Source: Acidobacteriaceae bacterium (GTDB lineage Bacteria > Acidobacteriota > Terriglobia > Terriglobales > Acidobacteriaceae). Taken from it: a DNA stretch of 51,603 nucleotides. Shown here piece by piece: positions 42,106 to 51,358 of the stretch. The stretch spans positions 24,705 through 76,307 of the forward strand of contig PLWX01000061.1 in assembly GCA_003151155.1 (NCBI GenBank). The letters are read 5' to 3'. Numbering within the stretch: the stretch's first letter is position 1; every line of letters starts with the position of its first letter. The notes beneath the pieces are model-generated. The model saw nothing but the letters and a program-made list of their open reading frames with translations, was not told where the DNA came from and ran no database searches. The position numbers and the translations under genes were made by a program.

Positions 42106-43521
42106 ATGGCAGGCGATTCAAAGAGAGTAGCTTTTCAACCGGAGTCAGGTCTGGCGCGCATCGGCCTTGTGCTTGCCGATTGGAGTGAGCGCTGGTTTCC
42201 CGATCCCCTCGTATTTGCCTTTGTTGGTATCGTCGTCGTATTCGTCACCGGCCTTCTCCTTCACGAACCCGCCAGCAAGCTCGCAATCCAGGGCGGCAAA
42301 GGTTTCTGGACGCTGGTTCCATTCACCATGCAGATGGTCATGGTCATCATTGGCGGCTACGTCGTGGCGACGACACCGATTGTGAATCGCCTCATCCGCT
42401 GGCTCGCCGGACTTCCTTCGAATGGGCGCAACGCCGTCGCCATGGTCGCCCTCTTTTCCATGTTGACGTCGTTGATCTCCTGGGGCCTCAGCCTCATCTT
42501 CAGCGGACTTCTCGTGCGCGAGATGGCGAAACGTGTGAAGGGCTTGGACTATCGCGCCGCCGGTGCCGCGGGATATCTCGGCCTCGGCGCCGTCTGGGCT
42601 CTCGGCCTCTCTTCCTCCGCCGCAATGTTAATGACAACCAAGAGCGCGATCCCGGCGCCGCTCTACCAGATCACCGGCCTCATCCCGTTGCGTCAGACCT
42701 TGTTTCTCTGGCAGAACCTCGTTATGGCCGGAGTCCTCATCGTCGTGTCCGTAATCATCTCTTATCTATCGGCACCCTCCGAAGCCAACGCGCGCACCGC
42801 CGAATCCTACGGAATCAGCGTCGAGTCGACCGAACGCGAGCTCGAACCCAAAACGCGCCCCGGAGAGTGGCTCGAATATAGCCCGCTGCTTTCCATCCTC
42901 GTCGGCGCGCTGCTGCTCTGGTATTTGATCGATAACTTCCGCACCTCGCCGCAAGGGGCGTTAGCCGCGTTCGATCTCAACACCTACAACCTCATGTTCC
43001 TCACCGTCGGATTGCTTCTCCACTGGCGTCCTAAGCGCTTCATGCGCGCCGTTTCTGAGTGTGTGCCTGCTACCGGCGGCGTCCTCATCCAGTTTCCGTT
43101 CTACTCCGTCATCTTCGGCATGATCGTCGGCACCGGCATCTCGACATGGCTTTCCAACCTCTTCGTCCATGTCACCACCCACGGCACCTATCCGCTGCTC
43201 GTCGCTCTTTACTCCGCAGTCCTCGGAGTCTTCGTTCCTTCTGGCGGCAGCAAGTGGCTGATTGAAGCCCCTTACATCATGCAGGCAGCGAACCTGCACC
43301 AAGTCCATCTCGGTTGGGTCGTGCAAATCTATAACGCCTCCGAAGCCCTGCCCAACCTGATCAACCCTTTCTGGATGCTCCCGCTCCTCGGCATTCTTCG
43401 GCTGAAGGCTCGCGATCTCGTCGGCTATGGCGCGCTGCAAATGATCGTGCATGTCCCCATCGTCTTTTTCCTGTGCTGGTTCTTCGCCCGGCACCTGGCA
43501 TATATCCCGCCCGTACATTGA
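42106..43521 (+). CDS. Short-chain fatty acid transporter (AtoE-type)
   Basis: A 471-residue inner-membrane protein with about 12 hydrophobic segments. It matches the AtoE family, named after the E. coli short-chain fatty acid transporter: start region SGLARIGLVLADWSERWFPDP, blocks ISWGLSLIFSGLLVREMAKR and FVPSGGSKWLIEAPYIMQAA, and a C-terminal NASEALPNLINPFWMLPLLG. The Shine-Dalgarno AGGAG lies 6 nt before ATG 42106. Substrate uptake (acetoacetate, butyrate and the like) is inferred from the family; no catabolic ato genes are nearby. Confidence 0.9.
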   Translation: MAGDSKRVAFQPESGLARIGLVLADWSERWFPDPLVFAFVGIVVVFVTGLLLHEPASKLAIQGGKGFWTLVPFTMQMVMVIIGGYVVATTPIVNRLIRWLAGLPSNGRNAVAMVALFSMLTSLISWGLSLIFSGLLVREMAKRVKGLDYRAAGAAGYLGLGAVWALGLSSSAAMLMTTKSAIPAPLYQITGLIPLRQTLFLWQNLVMAGVLIVVSVIISYLSAPSEANARTAESYGISVESTERELEPKTRPGEWLEYSPLLSILVGALLLWYLIDNFRTSPQGALAAFDLNTYNLMFLTVGLLLHWRPKRFMRAVSECVPATGGVLIQFPFYSVIFGMIVGTGISTWLSNLFVHVTTHGTYPLLVALYSAVLGVFVPSGGSKWLIEAPYIMQAANLHQVHLGWVVQIYNASEALPNLINPFWMLPLLGILRLKARDLVGYGALQMIVHVPIVFFLCWFFARHLAYIPPVH

Positions 43522-43602
43522 GCGAAGTCACAGAGCTTTACCTTCCTGATCTGCTACTTTGCGAGGTTCACTCTCATCGAATAGCGATAAAGGGGAAGAC
43601 TC

Positions 43603-44553
43603 TTGCAAAAACGAAATCTTGGTAACTCGAATTTATCGGTAGGCCCACTGGCTTTGGGCGGAAACGTGTTCGACTGGACCGCCGACGAGCCCACATCCTT
43701 CAAGCTGCTCGACGCCTTCATCGACTCCGGCCTCAATCTCGTTGACACCGCCGACTCCTACTCCACCTGGGCTCCCGGCCACACCGGTGGCGAATCCGAA
43801 ACCGTCATCGGCAACTGGTTTAAGAAGAGCGGCAAGCGCAACAAGGTGGTCCTCGCCACCAAGGTCGGCTCGCCGATGGGCGAAGGTAAGCAAGGACTCT
43901 CGCGCAAATACATCCTCGCCGAAGTCGAAGAGTCCCTCCGCCGCCTGCAGACCGATTACATCGATCTCTATCAATCTCATCGCGACGATCCCAACACGCC
44001 GGTCGAAGAAACCCTCGGTGCCTATGCCGACCTGGTGAAGCAGGGCAAGGTTCGCGCCATCGGTTGTTCGAACTTCAATGCCGCGCGCATCGAAGAATCG
44101 CTCAAGGCCAGCCGGGAACACGGCTATCCGGAATATGTCAGTCTCCAGCCCAACTACAACCTGTACGATCGCGAAGACTACGAAAAGAATCTCGAGCCCA
44201 CGGTCACAAAACATGGTCTCGGCGTGATCCCGTACTTCTCGCTTGCCAGCGGATTCTTAACCGGGAAATATCATTCCAAGTCCGACGCCGAAAAAGCCGC
44301 GCGCGCCGGAATGTTAGGCAAATACTTCACCGATCGCGGCGCTCGTATCCTTGCCGCCCTGGAAAAAGGAGCGAAAGAACACAACGCCACCCAGGCGCAG
44401 GTCGCATTGGCATGGCTGATCGCGCGTCCCAGCATCACCGCTCCGATCGCCAGCGCCACCAAGCTTGACCAGTTGCACGACATTATTGCCGCGACAGACT
44501 TACAACTCAGCGCATCCGCAATTCAGGAGTTGAACCAAGCCAGCGCGTATTAA
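43603..44553 (+). CDS. Aldo/keto reductase
   Basis: A 316-residue (alpha/beta)8 oxidoreductase. The catalytic tetrad is visible: D48 (VDTADSY), Y53, K87 (LATKVG) and H126 (YQSHRDD). The C-terminal NADPH-binding region contains PIASATKLDQLHDI. The start is TTG 43603, with AAGGGGAAG about 5 nt upstream. The sequence looks like the YajO/AKR11-type reductases of unknown physiological substrate. A short gap (11 nt) leads to the metallo-hydrolase gene, suggesting one transcript. Confidence 0.92.
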   Translation: MQKRNLGNSNLSVGPLALGGNVFDWTADEPTSFKLLDAFIDSGLNLVDTADSYSTWAPGHTGGESETVIGNWFKKSGKRNKVVLATKVGSPMGEGKQGLSRKYILAEVEESLRRLQTDYIDLYQSHRDDPNTPVEETLGAYADLVKQGKVRAIGCSNFNAARIEESLKASREHGYPEYVSLQPNYNLYDREDYEKNLEPTVTKHGLGVIPYFSLASGFLTGKYHSKSDAEKAARAGMLGKYFTDRGARILAALEKGAKEHNATQAQVALAWLIARPSITAPIASATKLDQLHDIIAATDLQLSASAIQELNQASAY

Positions 44554-44564
44554 ACTCGTTTTCC

Positions 44565-45518
44565 ATGCTCTCCATCTCGAAGTTGGCTGGCCTTCTTCTG
44601 CTTGCAACTTGCGCATTTGCCCAGTCCGGCGCTGGTGTTCCTACAGCCACTCCGGACTGGTGCCGTAAAATCCCGCGACCGGAATACGCGAAACTGAAAA
44701 GTGTCGTATCCCCTGATCCCTGGTTTGAAGTCTACGAAGTTCGTCCGCACGTCTTTGCCATCTACGAACCGCATCAGGCCGAAGAGGTCATCTCCTATCT
44801 CGTTCTCGGCAACACGCAGGCGCTCCTCTTCGACACCGGGTTGGGCATCGCTGACATCCGCAGTGTTGTCCTATCTCTGACGAAGCTTCCTGTCATCGTC
44901 GTAAACTCGCACACTCACAACGATCACGTCGGCGGGAACTGGCAGTTCGAACACGTCGCCGGCATGGCGACGGCCTTCACCCACGAAAGCGCAAGGGGCT
45001 CAAGCGCCGATGCTCAGGCGGAACTCGAGCCCGGCAATCTCTGCGGCGCGTTGCCGACGGGCTTCGACGCAAAAGCTTATGTCACCAGGCCGTGGAAGGT
45101 CGATCGCTCGATCCACGACGGCTCTACTTTCGAGTTAGGCGGCCGCACCCTCGAAGTCATCGCCACTCCCGGCCACACGCCCGACGCCATCGCTCTCCTC
45201 GATCGCGCCAACGGCCTGCTCTTCACGGGAGACTCCTACTACCCCGGTCCGATTTATCTTTATCGCCCTGAAACCGATCTCGACGCCTACGAACATTCCA
45301 TGGCTCGGCTCGCGGCGCTTTCGTCGAAGGTCAAATCACTTTTACCTTCCCACAACGTGCCATTGGCCGATCCCGCCGAACTTCCCGAGGTCCTCGCCAC
45401 ATTCCGCGAGGTGCGCCTCGGACGAAAGGCGCCCATCCCCAGCGGTCGCAACTATATTTACGAATTCGATGGTTTTTCCTTCCTCATGAGCCAAAAGTTC
45501 CAGGTTGCCGGCAAGTGA
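44565..45518 (+). CDS. Secreted metallo-beta-lactamase-fold hydrolase
   Basis: A 317-residue exported protein with signal peptide MLSISKLAGLLLLATCAFAQ. Zinc-ligand motif is H116-x-H118-x-D120-H121 (HTHNDH), followed by TPGHTPDA for the third His and an FTGDSYYPG for the bridging Asp; SHNVPLADP gives a late His. The typical MBL-fold strands are in order. It is probably a broad-specificity hydrolase, with no evidence for beta-lactam hydrolysis. The ATG is 11 nt after the aldo/keto reductase stop. Confidence 0.88.
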   Translation: MLSISKLAGLLLLATCAFAQSGAGVPTATPDWCRKIPRPEYAKLKSVVSPDPWFEVYEVRPHVFAIYEPHQAEEVISYLVLGNTQALLFDTGLGIADIRSVVLSLTKLPVIVVNSHTHNDHVGGNWQFEHVAGMATAFTHESARGSSADAQAELEPGNLCGALPTGFDAKAYVTRPWKVDRSIHDGSTFELGGRTLEVIATPGHTPDAIALLDRANGLLFTGDSYYPGPIYLYRPETDLDAYEHSMARLAALSSKVKSLLPSHNVPLADPAELPEVLATFREVRLGRKAPIPSGRNYIYEFDGFSFLMSQKFQVAGK

Positions 45519-45622
45519 TCCCCCGTCCACACCTAATTCCCGTTTCTGCGTCTAAAATGGATACGTTCCGTAGCCGGCACCATCCGGCGTAGCCATCTTC
45601 GAGAGAGGACCGCGTTCTTCGA

Positions 45623-46219
45623 ATGAGGTCAGAGAAAAAATCTGTTCTTGCCGCGCTCGTTTGCATCCTGCTGATCGTTGCGACTTCCACCAGCTGTGGC
45701 GACTTCTTCCCCTCGCCGAAAGCGATCGTCGCCATCACCATCTCGCCCACCAGCGGAGCAGTGAAGCCCGGTGCCACGCAACAATTCACGGCCTCCGGAA
45801 CATTGGGCAACAATCAGACCCAGGATGTCACCGGCCAGGTCAACTGGAGTTCCTCGAACGCCGCTGTGGCCACGATCAACCAGGCAGGTCTTGCTAGCGG
45901 AGTAGCGCTCGGCAATGCCACCATCCAGGCAAAATCCAGCAACGTGATTGCCACCGCAACTCTTACCGTCTCCAACGTCACGGCCATCACGATCACCGTC
46001 GCGAGCACGACGATCATCACCGGAGGGACCACGCAGGCCACCGCCGTCGATCAAAGCAGCAACAACATCACGAATACCGTAACCTGGACGTCGAGCGATA
46101 CCAGTGTTGCGACCGTGAGTTCTACAGGCGTCGTTTCCGGTGTAAGCATTGGCAGCGCCAACATCACCGCCAGCCTCGGTTCCATCACCAGCGGCGCAGT
46201 ATCCGTAACCGTCGACTAA
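45623..46219 (+). CDS. BIG2-domain lipoprotein or exported adhesin-like protein
   Basis: A 198-residue protein with an N-terminal signal ending near C25 (TSTSCGDF), a weak lipobox; the substrate could be processed by LspA in this window. Two bacterial Ig-like domains of the BIG2 family follow (about 33-118 and 118-198), each with 'I.I......V..G...Q..A......T..V.W.SS....A.V...G...G...G...I'. They are typical surface-stalk modules; the ligand is unknown. A strong terminator follows. Confidence 0.8.
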   Translation: MRSEKKSVLAALVCILLIVATSTSCGDFFPSPKAIVAITISPTSGAVKPGATQQFTASGTLGNNQTQDVTGQVNWSSSNAAVATINQAGLASGVALGNATIQAKSSNVIATATLTVSNVTAITITVASTTIITGGTTQATAVDQSSNNITNTVTWTSSDTSVATVSSTGVVSGVSIGSANITASLGSITSGAVSVTVD

Positions 46220-46238
46220 TCGTTGAAATCCTAACAAC

Positions 46239-46264
46239 AAAGGCGTCTCTCGCGAGACGCCTTT
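46239..46264. terminator. Terminator between the BIG2 gene and cyanophycinase gene
   Basis: A perfect 11-bp stem (aaaggcgtctc / gagacgccttt) with a 4-nt loop, flanked by A-rich and T-rich ends. It lies 20 nt after the BIG2 stop and faces the convergent peptidase gene, so it can work in both directions. Confidence 0.88.
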
Positions 46265-46334
46265 ATTCATGCCTGCAGTCGATATGCGCTGCTCTTAAGT
46301 TGTTGTCGCGGCCGATTGGGGAGGATTTTATTTT

Positions 46335-47339
46335 TCAGTAGATCGCCTGCGCGCTCGAACGAATGGCGCCATTTTCCACGCTCAACGTGTAAGCATTTCC
46401 GCCCGTCCCGCTCCAGTCGGCCAGATTGAATTTCCCCCCCGTCGGTACGTGATACACGTCGATCCCTCTAAACGTTAGTGGGGTTTTTTGCGCGCATGTT
46501 TGCGGCGGCGCGGTGGGCCGATAGAAATAGACGCCGCTGCCCACTCCAGCCACCGTCACCGACCCGTCTGCTTCCAGCAATGCAGCACTCTTTTCATCCA
46601 CGCCAATGCCGCGCACTTCCTTTGTCATCTCGTCCTGCAGAATGCGCGCCATAAAGACCAGCGTGCGTCCCAGGCGGTCCCGCTTTTTGAAATGCGTATC
46701 CGTGATCGTATTTTCAAGGTGGGGAATCGCCAGGAATCCGCGGTCGATCATCACGCGATCGTTGAACGGGTTTTTCAACGACGCCTCCGAGTACGCACTG
46801 TCGTTCAATGCAGGGAAGCCAAACTCGCCGAGAATCGCCAGCCCCGCGCTGGTACCTCCTACCGGCACTCCACGATCGATCAGCGACTGCATCGCCTCGC
46901 GCATCGGGCTCGGCTTCCAATACTTTACATATTTCGCCTGGTCTCCGCCGGTGATGAACAGGGCTTCCGCTTTCCGAATTGTTTCCGCGACGAACGGGTC
47001 GTTCGCGGCCTCTGCGCTGGCAATGCTCAACGTCGCCACTGAATTCTCTTTACATAGCTTCTGGATGTACGGGTTGTACTCGGCGTAATCCTGATCGCTG
47101 CTTGCCGTAAGGATCAGGAAATCGCCACCACCCGATTTATCGCAAAGAAACTTGAAAGCCGCGTCCTGGTCCGTCCCGCCGCCCATCAGCGCGTAGCCAG
47201 CGGTGGTTTTCGTTTTTACATCTTCCGCGTTTCCGCTCCGTGAATACTTATAAGCAGGTTCCGCAGCTGCAAAGGAAGCGGTAAGAACGAGAGCGACCGC
47301 AAGGACGAGTGCAACACGAAGAAGGCTCATGGTCGCCAT
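46335..47339 (-). CDS. Secreted cyanophycinase-like (peptidase S51) protein
   Basis: A 334-residue exported serine peptidase-fold protein. ATG 47339 (MATMSLLRVALVLAVALVL) is used; a GTG at 47357 and an ATG at 47330 are in frame. The nucleophile elbow VGGTSAG places the catalytic Ser at 164, and GGDQAK matches the S51 oxyanion region. Cyanophycinases degrade the storage polymer cyanophycin to beta-Asp-Arg dipeptides, and exported versions can use environmental polymer. The identity is at the family level; the C-terminus (about 240-334) also carries a beta-rich region. It is convergent with the BIG2 gene. Confidence 0.85.
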   Translation of the reverse strand: MATMSLLRVALVLAVALVLTASFAAAEPAYKYSRSGNAEDVKTKTTAGYALMGGGTDQDAAFKFLCDKSGGGDFLILTASSDQDYAEYNPYIQKLCKENSVATLSIASAEAANDPFVAETIRKAEALFITGGDQAKYVKYWKPSPMREAMQSLIDRGVPVGGTSAGLAILGEFGFPALNDSAYSEASLKNPFNDRVMIDRGFLAIPHLENTITDTHFKKRDRLGRTLVFMARILQDEMTKEVRGIGVDEKSAALLEADGSVTVAGVGSGVYFYRPTAPPQTCAQKTPLTFRGIDVYHVPTGGKFNLADWSGTGGNAYTLSVENGAIRSSAQAIY

Positions 47340-47445
47340 TATGCACGCCCATTGCACATCGCCAAAACCGGTTCATTAATAGCGTGTGAACAGCGTTCCC
47401 ACTCGCAGCAGTTACAATCAACCCAATCCTTCGATCGAGAGAACC

Positions 47446-48780
47446 ATGGCAACGCAAGCAATCATTCAAGCCCAGGCGGTCACGAAGTTTTATACGCAGC
47501 CCGACGGTGGGAAGATCGAGGTCATTGCGCCTACCGATCTCGCCATTGAGCCCGGCACCATCGTCGCTCTGCTCGGTCCCTCCGGCTCCGGAAAATCGAC
47601 CCTCCTTCGCATGCTTTGTGGCCTCTCGCAGCCGTCATCTGGCCAAGTGCTCTGGCACGGCAAGCGTGTCACCGACGCCAAGCCTAACGTCTCGCTCGTC
47701 TTCCAGGGCTTCGCGCTCTTTCCCTGGCTCACTGTCCTCGCCAATGTAGAAGCGCCGCTCGAAGCGCGCGGCATGGGTGAGATCGAGCGCCGTAAGCGTG
47801 CCCTGAAAGTCCTCGACACCGTGGGTCTCGATGGCTTCGAGAGCGCCTATCCCAAGGAACTCTCCGGAGGGATGCGCCAGCGCGTAGGCTTTGCGCGGGC
47901 CCTTGTCGTCGAGCCCGAAGTCCTCTTCATGGACGAACCTTTCTCGGCGCTCGACGTCCTCACCGCCGAAAATCTGCGCAATGAGCTCATCGAACTTTGG
48001 AAGAACAAGCGCATGACTACCAACACCATCTTCATCGTGACCCACAACATTGAAGAGGCGGTGCTGCTGGCCGATCGCATCATCGTGCTCGGCCGCAACC
48101 CCGGGCACATCCGTGCCGACTTTCAGGTCGGGATGACACATCCTCACGATCACAAGGCGCCGCGTTTCACCCAACTGGTGGACTACATCTACAAAGTGCT
48201 CACTCAGCCCGATCAGCAGATCGCACCCCCAGGCACTCCTGGCGCCGCCGGAGCGCGAACCAAAGAGAAGTACCAGATGTTGCCGCACGCTCGTCCCGGC
48301 GGCATCGCCGGTTTCCTCGAACTTCTCGCCGATCGCGGCGGACACGAAGATCTCTACCGCATGTCCGACGAGCTTTCGATGGAAGTGGACGACCTGCTGC
48401 CCATCGTGGACTCGGCGGTCATGCTCGACTATGTCGCCGTCCGTGAAGGCGACGTCGAAATCACGCCCGTTGGACGCGCCTTTGCTGAGGCTGACATCCT
48501 TAACCGCAAGATCCTTTTCCGCGATGCCGCGCTGAAAAATATCAGCCTGCTGCGCTTCATGGATACCACCCTTCGCAGCAAGTCCAACCACACCATTTCC
48601 GACGAGTTCTTCCACGACATCCTCGACGAACACTTCAGCGAAAAGGAAACCGTGCGGCAGATGGAAACCGCGTTGAACTGGGGCCGTTACGCCGAGATCT
48701 TCGATTACGACTCCGACACCGGCCGGCTCCACTTAGCCGATAACAGCGAGCATGCCGGCGAGCCGAATCCTCATGCTTAA
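47446..48780 (+). CDS. NitT/TauT-type ABC ATPase with C-terminal AAA-associated domain
   Basis: A 444-residue ABC ATPase. ATG 47446 is preferred; the frame runs upstream to 47386 without similarity. Walker A is GPSGSGKST (44-52), the Q-loop LVFQGFALFPWLTV, the signature LSGGMRQRVGFARAL, and Walker B VLFMDEP. From about residue 290 a second module of about 130 residues is the AAA-associated C-terminal domain (PF09821-like: LLPHARPGGIAGFLELL ... MSDELSMEVDDLLPIVDSA), which resembles a winged helix and may regulate the ATPase. It is coupled to the permease gene by an 8-nt overlap. Confidence 0.92.
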   Translation: MATQAIIQAQAVTKFYTQPDGGKIEVIAPTDLAIEPGTIVALLGPSGSGKSTLLRMLCGLSQPSSGQVLWHGKRVTDAKPNVSLVFQGFALFPWLTVLANVEAPLEARGMGEIERRKRALKVLDTVGLDGFESAYPKELSGGMRQRVGFARALVVEPEVLFMDEPFSALDVLTAENLRNELIELWKNKRMTTNTIFIVTHNIEEAVLLADRIIVLGRNPGHIRADFQVGMTHPHDHKAPRFTQLVDYIYKVLTQPDQQIAPPGTPGAAGARTKEKYQMLPHARPGGIAGFLELLADRGGHEDLYRMSDELSMEVDDLLPIVDSAVMLDYVAVREGDVEITPVGRAFAEADILNRKILFRDAALKNISLLRFMDTTLRSKSNHTISDEFFHDILDEHFSEKETVRQMETALNWGRYAEIFDYDSDTGRLHLADNSEHAGEPNPHA

Positions 48781-50518
48781 AGATCAGATCCGCCTCACCA
48801 GCGGCTGGTGGCAAATCCGTCTCTGGCAGCGCACCGCGCCTCTCATCGACCTGCTCATGCTGGCCGGGGTGCTCGCTCTCTTCTACGGCATCATCGCGGC
48901 CGCCCGCAGCTGGCTGGGCCCGTTTACTCCAGTCGTCGAGATCCATCGCGATCCGCGCTACCTCCCCATCTATGCCGGCTACTCGCTGCTCCGCATCGGT
49001 CTCGCCTATGTCCTGAGCCTGCTGTTCACCCTGATCTATGGCTACGTGGCCGCTGGCAATCCGCGCGCCGAGAAGTTCATGATCCCGCTGCTCGACGTGT
49101 TGCAATCCATCCCCGTGCTCAGCTTCTTACCCGGGGTGATGCTCGCCATGGTCGGCCTCTTTCCCAGCCGCCAGTTGGGGGTGGAAATGGGTGCTATCCT
49201 GCTCATCTTCACCGGGCAGGTGTGGAACATGGCCTTCAGCTTTTATTCTTCGCTGAAAACCATTCCACGCGACATGCGCGAGGCTGCCACCATTTATCGC
49301 TTCAGTTGGTGGCAGCGATTCGTGAACCTGGAATTGCCAGCCTCCATCATTGGCCTCGTCTGGAATTCAATGATGTCGGTGGCCGGCGGATGGTTCTTTC
49401 TCATGGCCTGCGAGATGTTCGTGCTCGGCACCCGCGACTTCCGACTCCCCGGCCTCGGCTCGTATCTGCAAACCGCGGCCAGCGCCGGCGATACCCAAGC
49501 CATTCTCTGGGGGCTGTTCACCATGATCGGCGTCATCGTATTGCTCGATCAGGTCGTCTGGCGTCCCGTGATTGCTTGGTCGGAGAAATTCAAAATGGAG
49601 CAGGTCGAAGCCATCGAGGTGCCCACCTCATGGTTCCTCAATCTTCTTCAGCGCTCGGGCCTGCTGCGCGCTATCAATCGCCAGCTATTCGACCCCGCCT
49701 CCGAAAGAATTGCGCTGACCATCGCGCGCCGATCTCATACCGAAGCGAGCGATCGAAAACCCGCAACGTTCCGCCGAGTTGTAACGATCACCCTCGGCAT
49801 CGCGCTGCTCGCGCTCGTCGCCTATGGCGCTGCGAAGATGGCCATGATGCTCACCGGCATCACCCGCGCCGAAGTCGGACAACTCGGACGCGGCCTGCTC
49901 GCAACCTTCGTACGCGTCAACGTCACCCTGCTGATCGCCTCCCTTTGGACGATCCCTGCAGGCGTTGCCATCGGATCCAATCGCAAACTCGCGAAGATCG
50001 CCCAACCGCTTGCGCAGATCGCCGCTTCCGTTCCCGCCACGGCCTTGTTTCCCATCGTGCTGTTGCTGCTGATTCAAATCGGCGGTGGGCTCGGCGTCGC
50101 GTCCATCATTCTGTTACTGCTCGGTACGCAGTGGTACGTGCTCTTTAACGTGATCGCCGGCGCCATGGCGATTCCCACCGACCTGAAAGAAGCTTCCGAG
50201 ATCTTCGGAATCCACGGCTGGCAACGCTGGCGCAAGCTGATTCTGCCCGCAATCTTTCCCTACCTCGTCACCGGCCTGGTCACCGCTTCCGGGGGCGCAT
50301 GGAACGCCAGTATCGTTGCCGAGTACTTTCATTTCCGCGGTCAGATCTACCAGACCGTCGGACTCGGCGCGACCATCAGTCACGCCACCGACAAAGGCGA
50401 CTTCGCGCTCCTGGTTGCAGCCACCCTCGCCATGGCCGCGATCGTCGTCACCACCAATCGTCTCGTCTGGCGGAAGATGTACCGCCTCGCCGAAACCCGC
50501 TTCAGCTTCGACACCTAG
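48773..50518 (+). CDS. Two-domain ABC permease (NitT/TauT type)
   Basis: A 581-residue permease that fuses two binding-protein-dependent permease domains in one chain: domain 1 (about 60-250, EAA-like loop MREAATIYRFSWWQRFVNLELPAS) and domain 2 (about 360-560, EAA loop LKEASEIFGIHGWQRWRKLILPA). A cytoplasmic linker of about 80 residues separates them. ATG 48773 overlaps the ATPase stop by 8 nt; an in-frame ATG at 48752 would add 7 residues. No substrate-binding protein gene is in the window. Substrate class (sulfonate, nitrate, thiamine-like) is unknown. Rhodanese follows. Confidence 0.92.
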   Translation: MLKDQIRLTSGWWQIRLWQRTAPLIDLLMLAGVLALFYGIIAAARSWLGPFTPVVEIHRDPRYLPIYAGYSLLRIGLAYVLSLLFTLIYGYVAAGNPRAEKFMIPLLDVLQSIPVLSFLPGVMLAMVGLFPSRQLGVEMGAILLIFTGQVWNMAFSFYSSLKTIPRDMREAATIYRFSWWQRFVNLELPASIIGLVWNSMMSVAGGWFFLMACEMFVLGTRDFRLPGLGSYLQTAASAGDTQAILWGLFTMIGVIVLLDQVVWRPVIAWSEKFKMEQVEAIEVPTSWFLNLLQRSGLLRAINRQLFDPASERIALTIARRSHTEASDRKPATFRRVVTITLGIALLALVAYGAAKMAMMLTGITRAEVGQLGRGLLATFVRVNVTLLIASLWTIPAGVAIGSNRKLAKIAQPLAQIAASVPATALFPIVLLLLIQIGGGLGVASIILLLLGTQWYVLFNVIAGAMAIPTDLKEASEIFGIHGWQRWRKLILPAIFPYLVTGLVTASGGAWNASIVAEYFHFRGQIYQTVGLGATISHATDKGDFALLVAATLAMAAIVVTTNRLVWRKMYRLAETRFSFDT

Positions 50519-50533
50519 CATCTAACTATCTTT

Positions 50534-50863
50534 ATGACGAAATCGATCGACTACGAAATTACGCCCGAAGCCGTGAAGGAATTAGCAGGCCACGGCGAAG
50601 TCATTCTGCTTGACGTACGCGAACCCTGGGAGCGCGAGACCGCTCGCATCGAGCCCAGCATTCATATCCCCATGGGCGACATCCCTGCCCGCGTCCAGGA
50701 CATCGATCCCGACGATCACATCATCGTCTACTGCCATCACGGCGTCCGTTCCATGAACGTCACTGCATGGCTGCGCCAGCAGGGTTTCGACAAAGCACAA
50801 TCGATGACCGGCGGCATCGACCGGTGGTCGCGCTTCATCGATCCCAAGGTTCCGCTCTACTAA
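50534..50863 (+). CDS. Single-domain rhodanese (sulfurtransferase)
   Basis: A 109-residue rhodanese-fold protein. The active-site loop YCHHGVRS has the catalytic Cys at 67, and the LLDVREPWE block is the usual CDC25/rhodanese N-terminal motif. The six-residue loop between C67 and S73 fits sulfurtransferases of the GlpE-like type. It starts 15 nt after the ABC permease stop, so it is probably in that operon. That placement suggests, but does not prove, that the transporter handles a sulphur compound. Confidence 0.92.
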   Translation: MTKSIDYEITPEAVKELAGHGEVILLDVREPWERETARIEPSIHIPMGDIPARVQDIDPDDHIIVYCHHGVRSMNVTAWLRQQGFDKAQSMTGGIDRWSRFIDPKVPLY

Positions 50864-50866
50864 GAA

Positions 50867-51313
50867 TTACTTTCCAGGCGTAATGTCGCTCACCGGCAGG
50901 TCCCAGTGCGCCAGCAGGATCTCGAAGCGCCGTTGCTCTTCGTGCTTGTATTTCTCCTGGTCTGGCCACAGGTCTTTCTTCCACTTCTCTTCGTCCGGAT
51001 TGTCGGTCGTGGCCACCGTCGAGTTTTTGAACGTAATCGTTACCCGGTAATCCCAGCGCGCGTCTTCGGTCATGTGGTTCGAAGGCGTCACCACCTTCAC
51101 TGACAGCATCCGCCCCGATTCCACACCCTTTTTCAGCAGCGGGTAATGGTTCTTCAAAAATAGGTCGAGGAACTCCTGCTGGTGTCCCCACTGCACTTTG
51201 TAGTAATACTCCATCACGTACGGCGCGTCGGCCTTGTTCTGCGGCGGAGCGCCTTGCGCGAGCACGGGCAGGGAACTGACGAAAACAAATATCAAGAGCA
51301 ACAACTTTCGCAT
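50867..51313 (-). CDS. Small exported protein of unknown function
   Basis: A 148-residue protein starting at ATG 51313 with a strong Shine-Dalgarno (GGAGG, 4 nt spacing); the frame upstream to 51334 is unlikely. The signal peptide is MRKLLLLIFVFVSSLPVLAQ. The mature part (VMEYYYKVQWGHQQEFLDLFLKNHYPLLKKG ... VTITFKNSTVATT) has the pattern of dimeric alpha/beta-barrel (NIPSNAP-like) proteins, a ferredoxin-like fold. Function unknown. It is convergent with the rhodanese gene, with a 3-bp gap. Confidence 0.7.
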   Translation of the reverse strand: MRKLLLLIFVFVSSLPVLAQGAPPQNKADAPYVMEYYYKVQWGHQQEFLDLFLKNHYPLLKKGVESGRMLSVKVVTPSNHMTEDARWDYRVTITFKNSTVATTDNPDEEKWKKDLWPDQEKYKHEEQRRFEILLAHWDLPVSDITPGK

Positions 51314-51358
51314 GCGGCCTCCAAAATGTTTCAATGATTGTAGCTACTCGCGATTGCC

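Noticed and set aside
45573-45588. gccgg...ccggc mini-hairpin upstream of the BIG2 gene
   Set aside because: Only 5 bp with no U-run or conserved context. It is not distinguishable from chance in a GC-rich genome.
47635-48732. 365-codon minus-strand frame under the ABC ATPase
   Set aside because: Shadow of the ATPase gene; no independent start signal or recognisable domain.
48808-50148. 446-codon frame overlapping the ABC permease in another frame
   Set aside because: Arg/His/Pro-rich shadow without similarity; the permease frame has clear EAA loops and membrane helices.
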